Origin: Crossaster papposus
Taxonomy: Eukaryota; Echinodermata; Asteroidea; Velatida; Solasteridae
DNA: 64,000 nucleotides
Reading direction: 5' to 3'
NCBI GenBank assembly: GCA_037893245.1
Contig: JBAIAA010000010.1
Span: 124,001-188,000 of the forward strand
This document shows, in pieces, positions 1 through 12,061 of this stretch (positions are counted from its first letter, which is position 1; each line of letters begins with the position of its first letter). The notes beneath the pieces are model-generated. The model was not told the DNA's origin and ran no database searches. It worked only from the letters and a program-made list of their open reading frames with translations. The translations under genes and the position numbers were made by a program.

Positions 1-583
1 TATGCCGATTGTAGACCAAATCTTAAATATGTAGTAGTAGGGATATGCCGATTGTAGACCAAATCTTAAATATGTAGTAGTAGGGATATGCCGATTGTAG
101 ACCAAATCTTAAATATGTAGTAGTAGGGATATGCCGATTGTAGACCAAATCTTAAATATGTAGTAGTAGGGATATGCCGATTGTAGACCAAATCTTAAAT
201 ATGTAGTAGTAGGGATATGCCGATTGTAGACCAAATCTTAAATATGTAGTAGTAGGGATATGCCGATTGTAGACCAAATCTTAAATATGCAGTAGTAGGG
301 GTATGCCGATTGTAGACCAAATCTTAAATATGTAGTAGTAGGGATATGCCGATTGTAGACCAAATCTTAAATATGTAGTAGTAGGGATATGCCGATTGTA
401 GACCAAATCTTAAATATGTAGTAGTAGGGATATGCCGATTGTAGACCAAATCTTAAATATGTAGTAGTAGGGATATGCCGATTGTAGACCAAATCTTAAA
501 TATGTAGTAGTAGGGATATGCCGATTGTAGACCAAATCTTAAATATGTAGTAGTAGGGATATGCCGATTGTAGACTAAATCTT
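1..583 (+). repeat. A array, 13 units plus a 24-bp partial unit
   Basis: Near-perfect monomers in phase with base 1. One carries a TATGCAG variant next to GGGGTATG near 290-305. The last, partial unit reads GACTAAATC before the first insertion. Nothing else is visible. Confidence 0.95.
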
Positions 584-694
584 AAACAAATCAATTTGAT
601 CTGATAACAAAACAAACTCACATTTATTATTATGTAAAGGGAAAGAAGTGTGCAGTATAAATAAACACCTGATGTGGGAACAAGCCCTCGAGTT
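584..694 (+). repeat. C+B insertion 1, one B (111 bp)
   Basis: This is the most divergent left junction: CTTAAACAAATCAATTTG instead of CTTAAAAAACTCAATTTG. The B copy reads GTATAAATAAAC, a TATA-like variant of the usual GTAGAAATAAAC. Confidence 0.93.
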
Positions 695-737
695 AAATAT
701 GTAGTAGTAGGGATATGCCGATTGTAGACCAAATCTT

Positions 738-848
738 AAAAAACTCAATTTGATCTGATAACAAAACAAACTCACATTTATTATTATGTAAAGGGAAAGA
801 AGTGTGCAGTAGAAATAAACACCTGATGTGGGAACAAGCCCTCGAGTT
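738..848 (+). repeat. C+B insertion 2, one B (111 bp)
   Basis: Consensus C and B. It lies one monomer after insertion 1, the closest spacing of any pair in the window (43 bp). Confidence 0.95.
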
Positions 849-1149
849 AAATATGTAGTAGTAGGGATATGCCGATTGTAGACCAAATCTTAAATATGTA
901 GTAGTAGGGATATGCCGATTGTAGACCAAATCTTAAATATGTAGTAGTAGGGATATGCCGATTGTAGACCAAATCTTAAATATGTAGTAGTAGGGTTATG
1001 CCGATTGTAGACCAAATCTTAAATATGTAGTAGTAGGGATATGCCGATTGTAGACCAAATCTTAAATATGTAGTAGTAGGGATATGCCGATTGTATACCA
1101 AATCTTAAATATGTAGTAGTAGGGATATGCCGATTGTAGACCAAATCTT
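849..1149 (+). repeat. A array, 7 units
   Basis: Exactly 7 x 43 bp between insertions 2 and 3. Variants include GGGTTATG near 995 and GTATACC near 1095. Confidence 0.95.
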
Positions 1150-1327
1150 AAAAAACTCAATTTGATCTGATAACAAAACAAACTCACATTTATTATTATG
1201 TAAAGGAAAAGAAGTGTGCAGTAGAAATAAACACCTGATGTGGGAACAAGCCCTCGAGTTAAATATGTAAAGGGAAAGAAGTGTGCAGTAGAAATAAACA
1301 CCTGATGTGGGAACAAGCCCTCGAGTT
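1150..1327 (+). repeat. C+B insertion 3, two B (178 bp)
   Basis: The first B reads GTAAAGGAAAAG. The insertion is followed by AACTATG instead of AAATATG, a right-flank variant shared with insertions 4 to 8 and 12. Confidence 0.95.
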
Positions 1328-2015
1328 AACTATGTAGTAGTAGGGATATGCCGATTGTAGACCAAATCTTAAATATGTAGTAGTAGGGATATGCCGATTG
1401 TATACCAAATCTTAAATATGTAGTAGTAGGGATATGCCGATTGTAGACCCAATCTTAAATATGTAGTAGTAGGGATATGCCGATTGTAGACCAAATCTTA
1501 AATATGTAGTAGTAGGGATATGCCGATTGTAGACCAAATCTTAAATATGTAGTAGTAGGGGTATGCCGATTGTAGACCAAATCTTAAATATGTAGTAGTA
1601 GGGATATGCCGATTGTAGACCAAATCTTAAATATGTAGTAGTAGGGATATGCCGATTGTAGACCAAATCTTAAATAAGTAGTAGTAGGGATATGCCGATT
1701 GTAGACCAAATCTAAAATATGTAGTAGTAGGGATATGCCGATTGTAGACCAAATCTTAAATATGTAGTAGTAGGGATATGCCGGTTGTAGACCAAATCTT
1801 AAATATGTAGTAGTAGGGATATGCCGATTGTAGACCAAATCTTAAATATGTAGTAGTAGGGATATGCCGATTGTAGACCAAATCTTAAATATGTAGTAGT
1901 AGGGATATGCCGATTGTAGACCAAATCTTAAATATGTAGTAGTAGGGATATGCCGATTGTAGACCAAATCTTAAATATGTAGTAGTAGGGATATGCCGAT
2001 TGTAGACCAAATCTT
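1328..2015 (+). repeat. A array, 16 units
   Basis: Exactly 16 x 43 bp. Variants seen include GACCCAATC, GTATACC, AAATAAGTAG and CCGGTTG. Confidence 0.95.
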
Positions 2016-2126
2016 AAAAAACTCAATTTGATCTGATAACAAAACAAACTCACATTTATTATTATGTAAAGGGAAAGAAGTGTGCAGTAGAAATAAACAC
2101 CTGATGTGGGAACAAGCCCTCGAGTT
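2016..2126 (+). repeat. C+B insertion 4, one B (111 bp)
   Basis: Consensus single-B copy followed by the AACTATG right-flank variant. Confidence 0.95.
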
Positions 2127-2427
2127 AACTATGTAGTAGTAGGGATATGCCGATTGTAGACCAAATCTTAAATATGTAGTAGTAGGGATATGCCGATTGT
2201 AGACCAAATCTTAAATATGTAGTAGTAGGGATATGTCGATTTTAGACCAAATCTTAAATATGTAGTAGTAGGGATATGCCGATTGTAGACCAAATATTAA
2301 ATATGTAGTAGTAGGGATATGCCGATTGTAGACCAAATCTTAAATATGTAGTAGTAGGGATATGCCGATTGTAGACCAAATCTTAAATATGTAGTAGTAG
2401 GGATATGCCGATTGTAGACCAAATCTT
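2127..2427 (+). repeat. A array, 7 units
   Basis: Exactly 7 x 43 bp, with one unit reading ATGTCGATTTTAG near 2232 and one CAAATATT near 2291. Confidence 0.95.
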
Positions 2428-2605
2428 AAAAAACTCAATTTGATCTGATAACAAAACAAACTCACATTTATTATTATGTAAAGGAAAAGAAGTGTGCAGT
2501 AGAAATAAACACCTGATGTGGGAACAAGCCCTCGAGTTAAATATGTATTGGGAAAGAAGTGTGCAGTAGAAATAAACACCTGATGTGGGAACAAGCCCTC
2601 GAGTT
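2428..2605 (+). repeat. C+B insertion 5, two B (178 bp)
   Basis: The junction between the two B copies reads ATGTATTGGGAAAG instead of ATGTAAAGGGAAAG. Insertion 6 carries a related change, so the pair is probably a local duplication. AACTATG follows. Confidence 0.94.
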
Positions 2606-2691
2606 AACTATGTAGTAGTAGGGATATGCCGATTGTAGACCAAATCTTAAATATGTAGTAGTAGGGATATGCCGATTGTAGACCAAATCTT

Positions 2692-2869
2692 AAAAAACTC
2701 AATTTGATCTGATAACAAAACAAACTCACATTTATTATTATGTAAAGGAAAAGAAGTGTGCAGTAGAAATAAACACCTGATGTGGGAACAAGCCCTCGAG
2801 TTAAATATGTAATGGGAAAGAAGTGTGCAGTAGAAATAAACACCTGATGTGGGAACAAGCCCTCGAGTT
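2692..2869 (+). repeat. C+B insertion 6, two B (178 bp)
   Basis: It sits only two monomers (86 bp) after insertion 5. The inner B junction reads ATGTAATGGGAAAG. AACTATG follows. Confidence 0.94.
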
Positions 2870-4211
2870 AACTATGTAGTAATAGGGATATGCCGATTGT
2901 AGACCAAATCTTAAATATGTAGTAGTAGGGATATGCCGATTGTAGACCAAATCTTAAATATGTAGTAGTAGGGATATGCCGATTGTAGACCAAATCTTAA
3001 ATATGTAGTAGTAGGGATATGCCGATTGTAGACCAAATCTCAAATATGTAGTAGTAGGGATATGCCGATTGTAGACCAAATCTTAAATATGTAGTAGTAG
3101 GGATATGCCGATTGTAGACCAAATCTTAAATATGTAGTAGTAGGGATATGCCGATTGTAGACCAAATCTTAAATATGTAGTAGTAGGGATATGCCGATTG
3201 TAGACCAAATCTTAAATATGTAGTAGTAGGGATATGCCGATTGTAGACCAAATCTTAAATAAGTAGTAGTAGGGATATGCCGATTGTAGACCAAATCTTA
3301 AATATGTAGTAGTAGGGATATGCCGATTGTAGACCAAATCTTAAATATGTAGTAGTAGGGATATGCCGATTGTAGACCAAATCTCAAATATGTAGTAGTA
3401 GGGATATGCCGATTGTAGACCAAATCTTGAATATGTAGTAGTAGGGATATGCCGATTGTAGACCAAATCTTAAATATGTAGTAGTAGGGATATGCCGATT
3501 GTAGACCAAATCTTAAATATGTAGTAGTAGGGATATGCCGATTGTAGACCCAATCTTAAATATGTAGTAGTAGGGATATGCCGATTGTAGACCAAATCTT
3601 AAATATGTAGTAGTAGGGATATGCCGATTGTAGACCAAATCTTAAATATGTAGTAGTAGGGATATGCCGATTGTAGACCAAATCTTAAATATGTAGTAGT
3701 AGGGATATGCCGATTGTAGACCAAATCTTAAATATGTAGTAGTAGGGATATGCCGATTGTAGACCAAATCTTAAATATGTAGTAGTAGGGATATGCCGAT
3801 TGTAGACCAAATCTTAAATATGTAGTAGTAGGGATATGCCGATTGTAGACCAAATCTTAAATATGTAGCAGTAGGGATATGCCGATTGTAGACAAAATCT
3901 TAAATATGTAGTAGTAGTAGTAGGGATATGCCGATTGTAGACCAAATCTTAAATATGTAGTAGTAGTAGGGATATGCCGATTGTAGACCAAATCTTAAAT
4001 ATGTAGTAGTAGGGATATGCCGATTGTAGACCCAATCTTAAATATGTAGTAGTAGGGATATGCCGATTGTAGACCAAATCTTAAATATGTAGTAGTAGGG
4101 ATATGCCGATTGTAGACCAAATCTTAAATATGTAGTAGTAGGGATATGCCGATTGTAGACCAAATCTTAAATATTTAGTAGTAGGGATATGCCGATTGTA
4201 GACCAAATCTT
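2870..4211 (+). repeat. A array, 31 units
   Basis: 1,342 bp = 31 x 43 + 9. The nine extra bases are one (GTA)5 unit near 3908 and one (GTA)4 unit just after it. Scattered variants include AAATCTCAAAT, CTTGAATATG and GACAAAATC. Confidence 0.95.
3908..3922 (+). repeat. (GTA)5 microsatellite expansion inside one A unit
   Basis: This unit is 49 bp because it has five GTA triplets instead of three. It is the only five-triplet copy I found, and the next unit has four. Confidence 0.9.
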
Positions 4212-4389
4212 AAAAAACTCAATTTGATCTGATAACAAAACAAACTCACATTTATTATTATGTAAAGGGAAAGAAGTGTGCAGTAGAAATAAACACCTTA
4301 TGTGGGAACAAGCCCTCGAGTTAAATATGTAAAGGGAAAGAAGTGTGCAGTAGAAATAAACACCTGATGTGGGAACAAGCCCTCGAGTT
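4212..4389 (+). repeat. C+B insertion 7, two B (178 bp)
   Basis: Here the first B carries CACCTTATGTGG, while in other insertions this variant is in the second B. AACTATG follows. Confidence 0.94.
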
Positions 4390-5077
4390 AACTATGTAGT
4401 AGTAGGGATATGCCGATTGTAGACCAAATCTTAAATATGTAGTAGTAGGGATATGCCGATTGTATACCAAATCTTAAATATGTAGTAGTAGGGATATGCC
4501 GATTGTAGACCAAATTTTAAATATGTAGTAGTAGGGATATGCCGATTGTAGACCAAATCTTAAATATGTAGTAGTAGGGATATGCCGATTGTAGACCCAA
4601 TCTTAAATATGTAGTAGTAGGGATATGCCGATTGTAGACCAAATCTTAAATATGTAGTAGTAGGGATATGCCGATTGTATACCAAATCTTAAATATGTAG
4701 TAGTAGGGATATGCCGATTGTAGACCAAATCTTAAATATGTAGTAGTAGGGATATGCCGATTGTAGACCAAATTTTAAATATGTAGTAGTAGGGATATGC
4801 CGATTGTAGACCAAATCTTAAATATGTAGTAGTAGGGATATGCCGATTGTAGACCCAATCTTAAATATGTAGTAGTAGGGATATGCCGATTGTAGACCAA
4901 ATCTTAAATATGTAGTAGTAGGGATATGCCGATTGTAGACCAAATCTTAAATATGTAGTAGTAGGGATATGCCGATTGTAGACCAAATCTTAAATATTTA
5001 GTAGTAGGGATATGCCGATTGTAGACCAAATCTTAAATATGTAGTAGTAGGGATATGCAGATTGTAGACCAAATCTT
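4390..5077 (+). repeat. A array, 16 units with an internal 6-unit duplication
   Basis: Exactly 16 x 43 bp. CAAATTTT at 4511 and 4769, and GACCCAATC near 4595 and 4853, are both 258 bp (6 units) apart, indicating a short duplication. Confidence 0.92.
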
Positions 5078-5188
5078 AAAAAACTCAATTTGATCTGATA
5101 ACAAAACAAACTCACATTTATTATTGTGTAAAGGGAAAGAAGTGTGCAGTAGAAATAAACACCTGATGTGGGAACAAGCCCTCGAGTT
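5078..5188 (+). repeat. C+B insertion 8, one B (111 bp)
   Basis: The preceding A unit has ATGCAGATTG instead of ATGCCGATTG. C ends TTATTGTGTAAAG instead of TTATTATGTAAAG. AACTATG follows. Confidence 0.94.
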
Positions 5189-6266
5189 AACTATGTAGTA
5201 GTAGGGATATGCCGATTGTAGACCAAATCTTAAATATGTAGTAGTAGGGATATGCCGATTGTATACCAAATCTTAAATATGTAGTAGTAGGGATATGCCG
5301 ATTGTAGACCAAATCTTAAATATGTAGTAGTAGGGATATGCCGATTGTAGACCAAATCTTAAATATGTAGTAGTAGGGATATGCCGATTGTAGACCAAAT
5401 CTTAAATATGTAGTAGTAGGGATATGCCGATTGTAGACCAAATCTTAAATATGTAGTAGTAGGGGTATGCCGATTGTAGACCAAATCTTAAATATGTAGT
5501 AGTAGGGATATGCCGATTGTAGACCAAATCTTAAATATGTAGTAGTAGGGATATGCCGATTGTAGACCAAATCTTAAATATGTAGTAGTAGGGATATGCC
5601 GATTGTAGACCAAATCTTAAATATGTAGTAGTAGGGATATGCCGATTGTATACCAAATCTTAAATATGTAGTAGTAGGGATATGCCGATTGTAGACCAAA
5701 TCTTAAATATGTAGTAGTAGGGATATGCCGATTGTAGACCAAATCTTAAATATGTAGTAGTAGGGATATGCCGATTGTAGACCAAATTTTAAATATGTAG
5801 TAGTAGGGATATGCCGATTGTAGACCAAATCTTAAATATGTAGTAGTAGGGATATGCCGATTGTAGACCAAATCTTAAATATGTAGTAGTAGGGATATGC
5901 CGATTGTAGACCAAATCTTAAATATGTAGTAGTAGGGATATGCCGATTGTAGACCAAATCTTAAATATGTAGTAGTAGGGATATGCCGATTGTAGACCAA
6001 ATCTTAAATATGTAGTAGTAGGGATCTGCCGATTGTAGACCAAATCTTAAATATGTAGTAGTAGGGATATGCCGATTGTAGACCAAATCTTAAATATGTA
6101 GTAGTAGGGATATGCCGATTGTAGACCAAATCTTAAATATGTAGTAGTAGGGATATGCCGATTGTAGACCAAATCTTAAATATGTAGTAGTAGTAGGGAT
6201 ATGCCGATTGTAGACCAAATCTTAAATATGTAGTAGTAGGGATATGCCGATTGTAGACCAAATCTT
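5189..6266 (+). repeat. A array, 25 units
   Basis: 1,078 bp = 25 x 43 + 3, with one (GTA)4 unit near 6184. GGGGTATG at 5462 and GTATACC near 5649 form a 187-bp marker pair that recurs elsewhere. Confidence 0.95.
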
Positions 6267-6444
6267 AAAAAACTCAATTTGATCTGATAACAAAACAAAC
6301 TCACATTTATTATTATGTAAAGGGAAAGAAGTGTGCAGTAGAAATAAACACCTGATGTGGGAACAAGCCCTCGAGTTAAATATGTAAAGGGAAAGAAGTG
6401 TGCAGTAGAAATAAACACCTTATGTGGGAACAAGCCCTCGAGTT
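6267..6444 (+). repeat. C+B insertion 9, two B (178 bp)
   Basis: The second B has CACCTTATGTGG. The first A unit after it lacks one G (AGTAGGATATG), and the next has GTAGCAG. Confidence 0.95.
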
Positions 6445-7177
6445 AAATATGTAGTAGTAGGATATGCCGATTGTACACCAAATCTTAAATATGTAGCAGT
6501 AGGGATATGCCGATTGTATACCAAATCTTAAATATGTAGTAGTAGGGATATGCCGATTGTAGACCAAATCTTAAATATGTAGTAGTAGGGATATGCCGAT
6601 TGTAGACCAAATCTTAAATATGTAGTAGTAGGGATATGCCGATTGTAGACCAAATCTTAAATATGTAGTAGTAGGGGTATGCCGATTGTAGTCCAAATCT
6701 TAAATATGTAGTAGTAGGGATATGCCGATTGTAGACCAAATCTTAAATATGTAGTAGTAGGGATATGCCGATTGTAGACCAAATCTTAAATATGTAGTAG
6801 TAGGGATATGCCGATTGTAGACCAAATCTTAAATATGTAGTAGTAGGGATATGCCGATTGTAGACCAAATCTTAAATATGTAGTAGTAGGGATATGCCGA
6901 TTGTAGACCAAATCTTAAATATGTAGTAGTAGGGATATGCCGATTGTAGACCAATTCTTATATATGTAGTAGTAGGGATATGCCGATTGTAGACCAAATC
7001 TTAAATATGTAGTAGTAGGGATATGCCGATTGTAGACCAAATCTTAAATATGTAGTAGTAGTAGGGATATGCCGATTGTAGACCAAATCTTAAATATGTA
7101 GTAGTAGGGATATGCCGATTGTAGACCAAATCTTAAATATGTAGTAGTAGGGATATGCAGATTGTAGACCAAATCTT
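6445..7177 (+). repeat. A array, 17 units
   Basis: 733 bp = 17 x 43 + 3 - 1. It holds the GACCAATTCTTATATATG marker at 6949, which recurs at 16061, 18322 and 23667. Confidence 0.95.
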
Positions 7178-7363
7178 AAAAAACTAAATTTGATCTGATA
7201 ACAAAACAAACTCACATTTATTATTATGTAAAGGGAAAGAAGTGTGCAGTAGAAATAAACACCTGATGTAGGAACAAGCCCTCGAGTTAAATATGTAAAG
7301 GTGTAAAGGAAAAGAAGTGTGCAGTATAAATAAACACCTGATGTGGGAACAAGCCCTCGAGTT
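7178..7363 (+). repeat. C+B insertion 10, two B with 8-bp gain (186 bp)
   Basis: Founder-type copy of a distinct subtype: ACTAAATTTG in C, GATGTAGGAAC in the first B, and an 8-bp expansion (GTAAAGGTGTAAAGG) between the B copies. The second B reads GTATAAATA. Further copies are at 16333, 18594, 23939 and 45894. Confidence 0.95.
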
Positions 7364-7535
7364 AAATATGTAGTAGTAGGGATATGCCGATTGTAGACCA
7401 AATCTTAAATATGTAGTAGTAGGGATATGCCGATTGTAGACCAAATCTTAAATATGTAGTAGTAGGGATATGCCGATTGTAGACCAAATCATAAATATGT
7501 AGTAGTAGGGATATGCCGATTGTAGACCAAATCTT

Positions 7536-7713
7536 AAAAAACTCAATTTGATCTGATAACAAAACAATCTCACATTTATTATTATGTAAAGGGAAAGAAG
7601 TGTGCAGTATAAATAAACACCTGATGTGGGAACAAGCCCTCGAGTTAAATATGTAAAGGGAAAGAAGTGTGCAGTAGAAATAAACACCTGATGTGGGAAC
7701 AAGCCCTTGAGTT
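7536..7713 (+). repeat. C+B insertion 11, two B (178 bp)
   Basis: Four monomers after insertion 10. The first B reads GTATAAATA. The second B has CCCTTGAG, which loses the CTCGAG palindrome and its CpG. The next A unit lacks one G. Confidence 0.95.
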
Positions 7714-8618
7714 AAATATGTAGTAGTAGGATATGCCGATTGTAGACCAAATCTTAAATATGTAGTAGTAGGGATATGCCGATTGTATACCAAATCTTAA
7801 ATATGTAGTAGTAGGGATATGCCGATTGTAGACCAAATCTTAAATATGTAGTAGTAGGGATATGCCGATTGTAGACCAAATCTTAAATATGTAGTAGTAG
7901 GGATATGCCGATTGTAGACCAAATCTTAAATATGTAGTAGTAGTAGGGATATGCCGATTGTAGACCAAATCTTAAATATGTAGTAGTAGGGATATGCCGA
8001 TTGTAGACCAAATCTTAAATATGTAGTAGTAGGGATATGCCGATTGTAGACCAAATCTTAAATATGTAGTAGTAGGGATATGCCGATTGTAGACCAAATA
8101 TTAAATATGTAGTAGTAGGGATGTGCCGATTGTAGACCAAATCTTAAATATGTAGTAGTAGGGATATGCCGATTGTAGACCAAATCTTAAATATGTAGTA
8201 GTAGGGATATGCCGATTGTAGACCAAATCTTAAATATGTAGTAGTAGGGATATGCCGATTGTAGACCAAATCTTAAATATGTAGTAGTAGGGATATGCCG
8301 ATTGTAGACCAAATCTTAAATATGTAGTAGTAGGGATATGCCGATTGTAGACCAAATCTTAAATATGTAGTAGTAGGGATATGCCGATTGTAGACCAAAT
8401 CTTAAATATGTAGTAGTAGGGATATGCCGATTGTAGACCAAATCTTAAATATGTAGTAGTATGGATATGCCGATTGTAGACCAAATCTTAAATTTGTAGT
8501 AGTAGGGATATGCCGATTGTAGACCAAATCTTAAATATGTAGTAGTAGGGATATGCCGATTGTAGACCAAATCTTAAATATGTAGTAGTAGGGATATGCA
8601 GATTGTAGACCAAATCTT
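7714..8618 (+). repeat. A array, 21 units
   Basis: 905 bp = 21 x 43 + 3 - 1. GATGTGCCG at 8120 corresponds to 17275, an offset of 9,155 bp. Other variants are TATGGATATG and AAATTTG near 8460-8495. Confidence 0.95.
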
Positions 8619-8796
8619 AAAAAACTCAATTTGATCTGATAACAAAACAAACTCACATTTATTATTATGTAAAGGAAAAGAAGTGTGCAGTAGAAATAAA
8701 CACCTGATGTAGGAACAAGCCCTCGAGTTAAATATGTAAAGGGAAAGAAGTGTGCAGTATAAATAAACACCTGATGTGGGAACAAGCCCTCGAGTT
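8619..8796 (+). repeat. C+B insertion 12, two B (178 bp)
   Basis: Preceded by the ATGCAGATTG unit. The first B has GATGTAGGAAC and the second GTATAAATA. AACTATG follows. Confidence 0.95.
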
Positions 8797-11600
8797 AACT
8801 ATGTAGTAGTAGGGATATGCCGATTGTAGACCAAATCTTAAATATGTAGTAGTAGGGATATGCCGATTGTAGACCAAATCTTAAATATGTAGTAGTAGGG
8901 ATATGCCGATTGTAGACCAAATCTTAAATATGTAGTAGTAGGGATATGCCGATTGTAGACCAAATCTTAAATATGTAGTAGTAGGGATATGCCGATTGTA
9001 GACCAAATCTTAAATATGTAGTAGTAGGGGTATGCCGATTGTAGACCAAATCTTAAATATGTAGTAGTAGGGATATGCCGATTGTAGACCAAATCTTAAA
9101 TATGTAGTAGTAGGGATATGCCGATTGTAGACCAAATCTTAAATATGTAGTAGTAGGGATATGCCGATTGTAGACCAAATCTTAAATATGTAGTAGTAGG
9201 GATATGCCGATTGTATACCAAATCTTAAATATGTAGTAGTAGGGATATGCCGATTGTAGACCAAATCTTAAATATGTAGTAGTAGGGATATGCCGATTGT
9301 AGACCAAATCTTAAATATGTAGTAGTAGGGATATGCCGATTGTAGACCAAATCTTAAATATGTAGTAGTAGGGATATGCCGATTGTAGACCAAATCTTAA
9401 ATATGTAGTAGTAGGGATATGCCGATTGTAGACCAAATCATAAATATGTAGTAGTAGGGATATGCCAATTGTAGACCAAATCTTAAATATGTAGTAGTAG
9501 GGATATGCCGATTGTAGACCAAATCTTAAATATGTAGTAGTAGGGATATGCCGATTGTAGACCAAATCTTAAATATGTAGTAGTAGGGATATGCCGATTG
9601 TAGACCAAATCTTAAATATGTAGTAGTAGGGATATGCCGATTGTAGACCAAATCTTAAATATGTAGTAGTAGGGATATGCCGATTGTAGACCAAATCTTA
9701 AATATGTAGTAGTAGGGATATGCCGATTGTAGACCAAATCTTAAATATGTAGTAGTAGTAGGGATATGCCGATTGTAGACCAAATCTTAAATATGTAGTA
9801 GTAGGGATATGCCGATTGTAGACCAAATCTTAAATATGTAGTAGTAGGGATATGCCGATTGTAGACCAAATCTTAAATATGTAGTAGTAGGGATATGCCG
9901 ATTGTAGACCAAATCTTAAATATGTAGTAGTAGGGATATGCCGATTGTAGACCAAATCTTAAATATGTAGTAGTAGGGATATGCCGATTGTAGACCACAT
10001 CTTAAATATGTAGCAGTAGGGATATGCCGATTGTAGACCAAATCTTAAATATGTAGTAGTAGGTATATGCCGATTGTAGACCAAATCTTAAATATGTAGT
10101 AGTAGGGATATGCCGATTGTAGACCAAATCTTAAATATGTAGTAGTAGGGATATGCCGATTGTAGACCAAATCTTAAATATGTAGTAGTAGGGATATGCC
10201 GATTGTAGACCAAATCTTAAATATGTAGTAGTAGGGATATGCCGATTGTAGACCAAATCTTAAATATGTAGTAGTAGGAATATGCCGATTGTAGACCAAA
10301 TCTTAAATATGTAGTAGTAGGGATATGCCGATTGTAGACCAAATCTTAAATATGTAGTAGTAGGGATATGCCGATTGTAGACCAAATCTTAAATATGTAG
10401 TAGTAGGGATATGCCGATTGTAGACCAAATCTTAAATATGTAGTAGTAGGGATATGCCGATTGTAGACCAAATCTTAAATATGTAGTAGTAGTAGGGATA
10501 TGCCGATTGTAGACCAAATCTTAAATATGTAGTAGTAGGGATATGCCGATTGTAGACCAAATCTTAAATATGTAGTAGTAGGGATATGCCGATTGTAGAC
10601 CAAATCTTAAATATGTAGTAGTAGGGATATGCCGATTGTAGACCAAATCTTAAATATGTAGTAGTAGGGATATGCCGATTGTAGACCAAATCTTAAATAT
10701 GTAGTAGTAGGGATATGCCGATTGTAGACCAAATCTTAAATATGTAGTAGTAGGTATATGCCGATTGTAGACCAAATCTTAAATATGTAGTAGTAGGGAT
10801 ATGCCGATTGTAGACCAAATCTTAAATATGTAGTAGTAGGGATATGCCGATTGTAGACCAAATCTTAAATATGTAGTAGTAGGGATATGCCGATTGTAGA
10901 CCAAATCTTAAATATGTAGTAGTAGGGATATGCCGATTGTAGACCAAATCTTAAATATGTAGTAGTAGGGATATGCCGATTGTAGACCAAATCTTAAATA
11001 TGTAGTAGTAGGGATATGCCGATTGTAGACCAAATCTTAAATATGTAGTAGTAGGGATATGCCGATTGTAGACCAAATCTTAAATATGTAGTAGTAGGGA
11101 TATGCCGATTGTAGACCAAATCTTAAATATGTAGTAGTAGTAGGGATATGCCGATTGTAGACCAAATCTTAAATATGTAGTAGTAGGGATATGCCGATTG
11201 TAGACCAAATCTTAAATATGTAGTAGTAGGGATATGCCGATTGTAGACCAAATCTTAAATATGTAGTAGTAGGGATATGCCGATTGTAGACCAAATCTTA
11301 AATATGTAGTAGTAGGGATATGCCGATTGTAGACCAAATCTTAAATATGTAGTAGTAGGGATATGCCGATTGTAGACCACATCTTAAATATGTAGCAGTA
11401 GGGATATGCCGATTGTAGACCAAATCTTAAATATGTAGTAGTAGGTATATGCCGATTGTAGACCAAATCTTAAATATGTAGTAGTAGGGATATGCCGATT
11501 GTAGACCAAATCTTAAATATGTAGTAGTAGGGATATGCCGATTGTAGACCAAATCTTAAATATGTAGTAGTAGGGATATGCCGATTGTAGACCAAATCTT
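8797..11600 (+). repeat. A array, 65 units
   Basis: 2,804 bp = 65 x 43 + 9, with (GTA)4 units at 9747, 10481 and 11129. The AGGTATATGCC variant recurs at 10061, 10752 and 11443, exactly 691 bp apart. The linked CCACATC/GTAGCAG marker is at 9995 and 11377 (1,382 bp = 2 x 691). Confidence 0.95.
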
Positions 11601-11711
11601 AAAAAACTCAATTTGATCTGATAACAAAACAAACTCACATTTATTATTATGTAAAGGGAAAGAAGTGTGCAGTAGAAATAAACACCTGATGTGGGAACAA
11701 GCCCTCGAGTT
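11601..11711 (+). repeat. C+B insertion 13, one B (111 bp)
   Basis: Reference single-B copy: left junction AAATCTT then AAAAAACTC, right junction CTCGAGTT then AAATATG. Removing it restores a perfect 43-bp unit. Confidence 0.97.
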
Positions 11712-11883
11712 AAATATGTAGTAGTAGGGATATGCCGATTGTAGACCAAATCTTAAATATGTAGTAGTAGGGATATGCCGATTGTAGACCAAATCTTAAA
11801 TATGTAGTAGTAGGGATATGCCGATTGTAGACCAAATCTTAAATATGTAGTAGTAGGGATATGCCGATTGTAGACCAAATCTG

Positions 11884-12061
11884 AAAAAACTCAATTTGAT
11901 CTGATAACAAAACAAACTCACATTTATTATTATGTAAAGGGAAAGAAGTGTGCAGTAGAAATAAACACCTGATGTGGGAACAAGCCCTCGAGTTAAATAT
12001 GTAAAGGGAAAGAAGTGTGCAGTAGAAATAAACACCTGATGTGGGAACAAGCCCTCGAGTT
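11884..12061 (+). repeat. C+B insertion 14, two B (178 bp)
   Basis: Four monomers after insertion 13. The left junction reads AAATCTGAAAAAAC, so the 5' TTAA has become TGAA. This is the first of sixteen TG-junction copies. Confidence 0.96.

Noticed and set aside
7362..7793. Minus-strand open frame of 143 codons, the longest of about 130 frames of 63-143 codons, as a protein gene
   Set aside because: All are low-complexity readings of the 43-bp unit and C+B, overlap each other in several frames, and vary with indels in the array. There is no conserved start context, domain or codon bias.
11601..11711. C+B as an intact transposon with terminal inverted repeats
   Set aside because: The ends (AAAACTC and CTCGAG) are not inverted repeats, there is no coding capacity, and TG...CA ends of an LTR are absent. 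Only the TTAA borders fit, so it is reported as a possible insertion relic.
11601..11711. tRNA-derived SINE read on the minus strand, with B-box-like ACTCGAGGGC and a final T-run
   Set aside because: The match to GGTTCGANNCC is poor, no A box precedes it, and the T-run is simply the A-run at the left junction.
11705..11712. CTCGAG palindrome in B as a protein-binding or origin site
   Set aside because: A six-base palindrome alone is not evidence. It is lost (CTTGAG) in six copies that have amplified normally.
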